Positions 60,513 to 64,000 of a stretch of 64,000 nt of DNA are shown here, in pieces. Below the pieces are notes generated by a model, which was given only the letters and a program-made list of their open reading frames with translations, was not told where the DNA came from and ran no database searches. The stretch spans positions 744,001-808,000 of the forward strand of contig NZ_JAQSWB010000001.1 in assembly GCF_029266855.1 (NCBI RefSeq), given 5' to 3'. The translations under genes were made by a program, and so were the position numbers. The DNA comes from Fluviicola sp. (lineage in GTDB: Bacteria > Bacteroidota > Bacteroidia > Flavobacteriales_D > Crocinitomicaceae). The stretch's first letter is position 1. Each line of letters begins with the position of its first letter.

Positions 60513-62957
60513 ATGGCATCACAAACACCCCAGGAAGAATTGATTGCAGTTGACTTTGATACATTCAGATCGGAAGTATTAAAAGACTTTCGTTTGGCTA
60601 GTATTTCAAGAGAGACCTCACTTTTAGGGCGAAAAGAAGTTCTTACGGGAAAAGCAAAGTTTGGAATTTTCGGTGACGGAAAAGAATTGGCACAAATTGC
60701 TCTTGCAAAACAATTCAAAGACGGGGATTTCAGATCCGGATACTACCGCGATCAAACCCTAATGATGGCCATTGATCAATTGAACGTTCGCGAATACTTC
60801 TCAGGTTTATTTGGTCATACAGACGAAGTAATCGAACCTCAGTCTGCAGGTCGCCAAATGGGTGGACATTTCTCCACGCGTAACCTGGACGAAAAAGGAA
60901 ACTGGAAAAATTTAACACAACAAAAAAATTCTTCAGCTGATATCTCTCCTACTGCCGGACAAATGCCGCGTTTATTAGGATTGGCTCAGGCTTCAAAAGT
61001 ATACCGCGAGCATCCTACATTGAAAGACCTGGAAGAATTCAAAAAATTCTCAAACGGTGGAAATGAAGTTGCTTTCGGAACGATTGGTGATGCTTCCACT
61101 TCAGAAGGACCTTTCTGGGAAACCATTAACGCTGCAGGGGTATTACAAGTTCCTATGGTCATGTCTGTTTGGGATGACGGGTACGGAATTTCGGTTCCCC
61201 GCGAACATCAGACGACTAAAGGAAGTATTTCCCAGGCATTAAGTGGCATGCAACGTACTGCTGATTCTCCGGGATACGAGATTTTTGAAACCAAAGGTTG
61301 GGATTATGCTCACCTTTGCGAAACGTACGAAAAAGCAGTTGAATTAGCCAGAAACGAACACATTCCTGTACTGGTTCACGTAAAAGAGGTGAATCAACCT
61401 CAGGGACATTCAACTTCGGGATCTCACGAGCGTTATAAAGATGCTGCACGATTACAATGGGAATCTGATTTCGATTGTATCAATAAATTCAAAGAATGGA
61501 TCCTGAACTTCGATGCTGACGGTCAAAAACTGGCAACGGAAGAAGAATTGGCACAAATAGCGAAAGAAGCCAAAGAATATGTAAACGAGCAAAAGAAAGA
61601 AGCCTGGACGCTTTTCACTCAGGATCTGAAACAAGATTTGGATCGCGCTGTTGCCGTATTGGAAAACCTTGCAAATGAAAGTTCAAATGGTATTTTCATT
61701 AAAAGAGAGATCGAAGCGCTTCAAAAAACAATGAATCCGATCCGCAAAGACGTATTCAATACCGTTCGAAAAGTATTGCGTTTGGTTCGCGATGAAAATA
61801 CAGCTTCCAGAACTGCTTTGATCGCCTGGTTAAAACAGGAAACAGAAAATAATTACAACCGATACAGCGATTACTTGTACTCCAACTCGGAAAACAGTGC
61901 GTTGAAGGTAACTTCGGTAGCTCCCGCATACGACGGAAGCGGACACATGGAAGACGGACGGATTATTCTACGGGATAATTTCAAAGCCATCTTCGAAAAA
62001 TATCCGGAAGCCTTGATTTTTGGCGAAGACGCAGGAAAGATCGGTGGTGTAAACCAATCATTGGAAGGTCTCCAGGAACAATTCGGAACATTACGCGTTT
62101 CTGATGTCGGGATTCGTGAATGTACCATTATTGGTCAGGGAATCGGAATGGCTATGCGTGGCTTGCGTCCGATCGCGGAAATCCAATACTTGGATTACTT
62201 GCTTTACGGAATCCAGATTATGTCAGACGACCTGGCAACTGTTCAGTACAGAACAAAAGGCGGACAAAAAGCTCCCCTGATTGTTTCTACGCGCGGGCAC
62301 CGCCTGGAGGGAATCTGGCACAGCGGATCACCAATGGGAATGATCATTAATTCCATCCGTGGAGTCCATGTTTGCGTTCCCAGAAATATGACAAAAGCTG
62401 CAGGTTTCTACAATACCTTAATGCAGGCGGATGAGCCGGCTTTGGTTATTGAACCTCTGAACGGATACCGTATCAAAGAAGAAATGCCGACAAATATCGG
62501 AAGCTTTACAACTCCTTTGGGAATTCCTGAAATTGTAAGTGAAGGAACTGATCTGACGATCGTTTCATACGGTTCTACTTTTAATTTATGTGAACTAGCA
62601 GCAAAATCACTGTCCGAAATGGGAATTTCAGTTGAGCTGATCGATGCACAGACCTTGCTTCCATTTGATATCAACGGAATGGTTGCAGAATCTCTTAAGA
62701 AAACAAACCGTTTGATGATTGTAGACGAAGACGTAAGTTCGGGTGCTACGGCATTCTTGCTGGATCAGATTTTGGTTAAGCAAGGTGGTTATGCCCATTT
62801 GGATTCAGCTCCGGTTACTTTAAGTGCGAAGGATCACAGACCTGCTTATGGAACAGACGGTGATTATTTCTCCAAACCAAGTATTGACGATATTGTTGAA
62901 ACTGCTTATTCGATTATGAACGAGGCTGATCCGACTGCATTCCCTTCGATTTACTGA
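60513..62957 (+). CDS. Fused 2-oxoacid dehydrogenase E1 alpha/beta
   Basis: 814 residues with E1 alpha in the first half and E1 beta in the second, as in the fused branched-chain/2-oxoisovalerate type of Bacteroidota. The thiamine diphosphate motif is GDASTSEGPFWETINAAGVLQVPMVMSVWDDGYGISVP (about residues 190-228). The beta half begins around 475 (IILRDNFKAIFEKYPEALIFGEDAG) and has the conserved GIRECTIIGQGIGMAMRGLRPIAEIQY and TRGHRLEGIWHSGSPMG segments, then a C-terminal domain with VDEDVSSGATAFL. It should decarboxylate branched 2-oxoacids to feed an E2/E3 complex encoded elsewhere. Confidence 0.85.
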   Translation: MASQTPQEELIAVDFDTFRSEVLKDFRLASISRETSLLGRKEVLTGKAKFGIFGDGKELAQIALAKQFKDGDFRSGYYRDQTLMMAIDQLNVREYFSGLFGHTDEVIEPQSAGRQMGGHFSTRNLDEKGNWKNLTQQKNSSADISPTAGQMPRLLGLAQASKVYREHPTLKDLEEFKKFSNGGNEVAFGTIGDASTSEGPFWETINAAGVLQVPMVMSVWDDGYGISVPREHQTTKGSISQALSGMQRTADSPGYEIFETKGWDYAHLCETYEKAVELARNEHIPVLVHVKEVNQPQGHSTSGSHERYKDAARLQWESDFDCINKFKEWILNFDADGQKLATEEELAQIAKEAKEYVNEQKKEAWTLFTQDLKQDLDRAVAVLENLANESSNGIFIKREIEALQKTMNPIRKDVFNTVRKVLRLVRDENTASRTALIAWLKQETENNYNRYSDYLYSNSENSALKVTSVAPAYDGSGHMEDGRIILRDNFKAIFEKYPEALIFGEDAGKIGGVNQSLEGLQEQFGTLRVSDVGIRECTIIGQGIGMAMRGLRPIAEIQYLDYLLYGIQIMSDDLATVQYRTKGGQKAPLIVSTRGHRLEGIWHSGSPMGMIINSIRGVHVCVPRNMTKAAGFYNTLMQADEPALVIEPLNGYRIKEEMPTNIGSFTTPLGIPEIVSEGTDLTIVSYGSTFNLCELAAKSLSEMGISVELIDAQTLLPFDINGMVAESLKKTNRLMIVDEDVSSGATAFLLDQILVKQGGYAHLDSAPVTLSAKDHRPAYGTDGDYFSKPSIDDIVETAYSIMNEADPTAFPSIY

Positions 62958-62964
62958 TGAAAAT

Positions 62965-63363
62965 TTGAAAAGAACTGCGGGCATATTGAGTATCCTATTC
63001 GCAATAGCTTTGATTTGGAAAGATATTGCAGCGTTCTCATGGAATATTTGGTTTTATAACAATCAAATTGAACTCGCAGCCAAATATTGTGTCAATAAGA
63101 AAAAACCGATGCTTCACTGTAACGGTAAATGTTATCTGGCAAAACAGTTGAAGAAATTGGAACAGGAGGAAAAAAAGAATCAGCCTGTTCCAAAAATGCC
63201 TTTAAAACTGAAGGAAAATGTCTGGACTGCGGATTCTCATACTATTTCTATTTTCGAAACAGTTGAAATTTTCCCGCTTGAAAGATCCGTTTCTTTCTTT
63301 TATCAAAACAGGGAGCTGATTTCCTTTTCAGCGTTCACTTTCCACCCACCTGCTGCAGGATAA
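62965..63363 (+). CDS. Small Cys-motif membrane protein, hypothetical
   Basis: 132 residues from a TTG start at 62965, seven bases after the E1 stop; the ATG at 62957 is out of frame and no in-frame ATG precedes it. A membrane segment covers about residues 3-30 (AGILSILFAIALIWKDIAAF). It is followed by CVNKKKPMLHCNGKCYLAKQLKK, a motif I have seen in small Bacteroidota proteins that lie next to metal-related or outer-membrane genes. Function unknown. It is probably a signal-anchored periplasmic protein. Confidence 0.6.
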   Translation: MKRTAGILSILFAIALIWKDIAAFSWNIWFYNNQIELAAKYCVNKKKPMLHCNGKCYLAKQLKKLEQEEKKNQPVPKMPLKLKENVWTADSHTISIFETVEIFPLERSVSFFYQNRELISFSAFTFHPPAAG

Positions 63364-63622
63364 TTTCTTTTATTGAAATTGGTTTCCATATTTGCCCGCT
63401 AATTACGCGAATGGCACAGATTTTTTATTGCATATATAAATGAAAAAATCTATTTCACGTTCGTGTTTATTACGCTGTTGGCAAACAGGATTTCATTTCA
63501 ATTAGCAAACCTTTTGTAATGGATGTTTAAGTACTTCCCTCTTCTGCACTGCTAGTGTAATAAACGGGAAATTAACTCCTATCAGCAAAAGAGATTTACA
63601 CATTATTATTTAATACAGAATC
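63364..63622. other. Intergenic region
   Basis: About 260 bases with no gene. A short stretch (CCGCTAATTACGCGAATGGCACAGATTTTTTATTG) resembles dispersed Bacteroidota intergenic repeats. Nothing else is evident. Confidence 0.45.
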
Positions 63623-64000
63623 ATGAAAAAAAAGATCCTCTTTTTCGTGTGGCTTGTCGTGTCTCATTCCGCGCTCTCTTGCGATGTTTGCGGATGCGGA
63701 GCTTTTAATTCCACACATGGTTTGGGAACATTGGCACAAGGCAACCGAACAAGTATTGGACTGAACTATCAATACCGTCTGTATAAAAGCCGGCACCCTA
63801 AACTATTTGGCGAAGGTATGGAGCACAGTACCGATTATTTCCAGCGATTAGATGTTTTGGGACAAGTAAGGGTTTCGAAAAGATGGCAGCTGCAGCTTTC
63901 GGTCCCCATCACTTTCAATAAGCACGTGGCAGACGACACAACTTCACAAAAGAATGGTTTAGGCGACCCCGTTTTAATGGTCAACTATTTCCTGTTTAAT
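63623..64000 (+). CDS. Outer-membrane-like protein with CDVCGCG motif, 3' truncated
   Basis: The frame starts at ATG 63623 and is still open at the window end (126 codons present). A Sec signal (MKKKILFFVWLVVSHSALS) is followed at once by CDVCGCGAF, then alternating strand-like segments (TSIGLNYQYRLYKSRH, VSKRWQLQLSVPITFNKHV, LGDPVLMVNYFLFN) like an outer-membrane barrel or transporter-type protein. The Cys motif may bind a metal. It follows the Cys-motif membrane gene on the same strand. The 3' end lies outside the window. Confidence 0.65.
   Translation, partial: MKKKILFFVWLVVSHSALSCDVCGCGAFNSTHGLGTLAQGNRTSIGLNYQYRLYKSRHPKLFGEGMEHSTDYFQRLDVLGQVRVSKRWQLQLSVPITFNKHVADDTTSQKNGLGDPVLMVNYFLFN

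Overview
The window reads as chromosomal DNA of a Bacteroidota bacterium, most likely a gliding or secreting member of the Flavobacteriales (a Fluviicola/Crocinitomicaceae-like organism is my inference; no 16S gene is present). Grounds: moderate-to-low GC, few Shine-Dalgarno sequences, several promoters of the Bacteroidota type (TTG, about 19 nt, TAnnTTTG), a tmRNA tag ending YALAA, PorP/SprF, gliding-type C-terminal domains (type IX secretion, T9SS), a T9SS type A sorting tail on a secreted peptidase, SprB repeats, and a fused E1 alpha/beta 2-oxoacid dehydrogenase.

Layout. 1-6.8 kb is housekeeping: a truncated beta-propeller-like gene, a secreted thioredoxin-fold protein, MenE-like ligase plus a membrane J-domain protein, smpB behind a membrane protein, recR, mscL and an RRM protein. 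At 6974-7376 lies ssrA (tmRNA), only about 3 kb from smpB, with its own terminator. 7.4-13 kb is an accessory mosaic: three to four unrelated genes (DUF2971-TPR, an HxlR regulator divergent from a Gfo/Idh-type protein, a secreted esterase) separated by long non-coding stretches that carry duplicated copies of sequence found just downstream of ssrA, a 42-nt direct repeat, and an attC-like imperfect hairpin. 13-18.4 kb holds rsgA, a small eRF1-like protein, an unrecognised three-gene operon (16036-17502) and an ice-binding-like lipoprotein.

18.8-28.5 kb is a T9SS surface locus on the minus strand: a small secreted protein, a 1917-residue adhesin (RCC1, GEVED, thrombospondin type 3, five cadherin-like repeats, gliding C-terminal domain), PorP/SprF and an OmpA-family protein. 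28.9-32.4 kb is a divergent pair with the same TPR-plus-membrane architecture but different outputs, an AraC-type HTH and a class III adenylate cyclase. 32.5-35.9 kb is a GlxA-type regulator with small AHSA1/DoxX/DUF1801/SRPBCC/PhnB genes. 36-46.5 kb contains mostly single genes: PEGA-like and WG-repeat secreted proteins, a radical SAM protein, an M1 peptidase with T9SS tail, an ankyrin protein and an exported FAD oxidoreductase. 46.7-53.5 kb is one 2261-residue SprB-like adhesin. 54-64 kb holds rpsA, a PadR-PspC-type pair with a striking phased operator, a YwqK/MORN-like protein, the fused 2-oxoacid dehydrogenase E1, and a Cys-motif membrane protein next to a truncated outer-membrane-like gene.

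The most interesting features to me are the duplicated intergenic tracts after ssrA, the unknown three-gene operon, the two very large T9SS adhesins, the paired TPR sensors, and the 17-nt-phased ATAGTACT boxes before the padR gene. I saw no rRNA, no complete tRNA, no CRISPR array, no transposase and no integrase.
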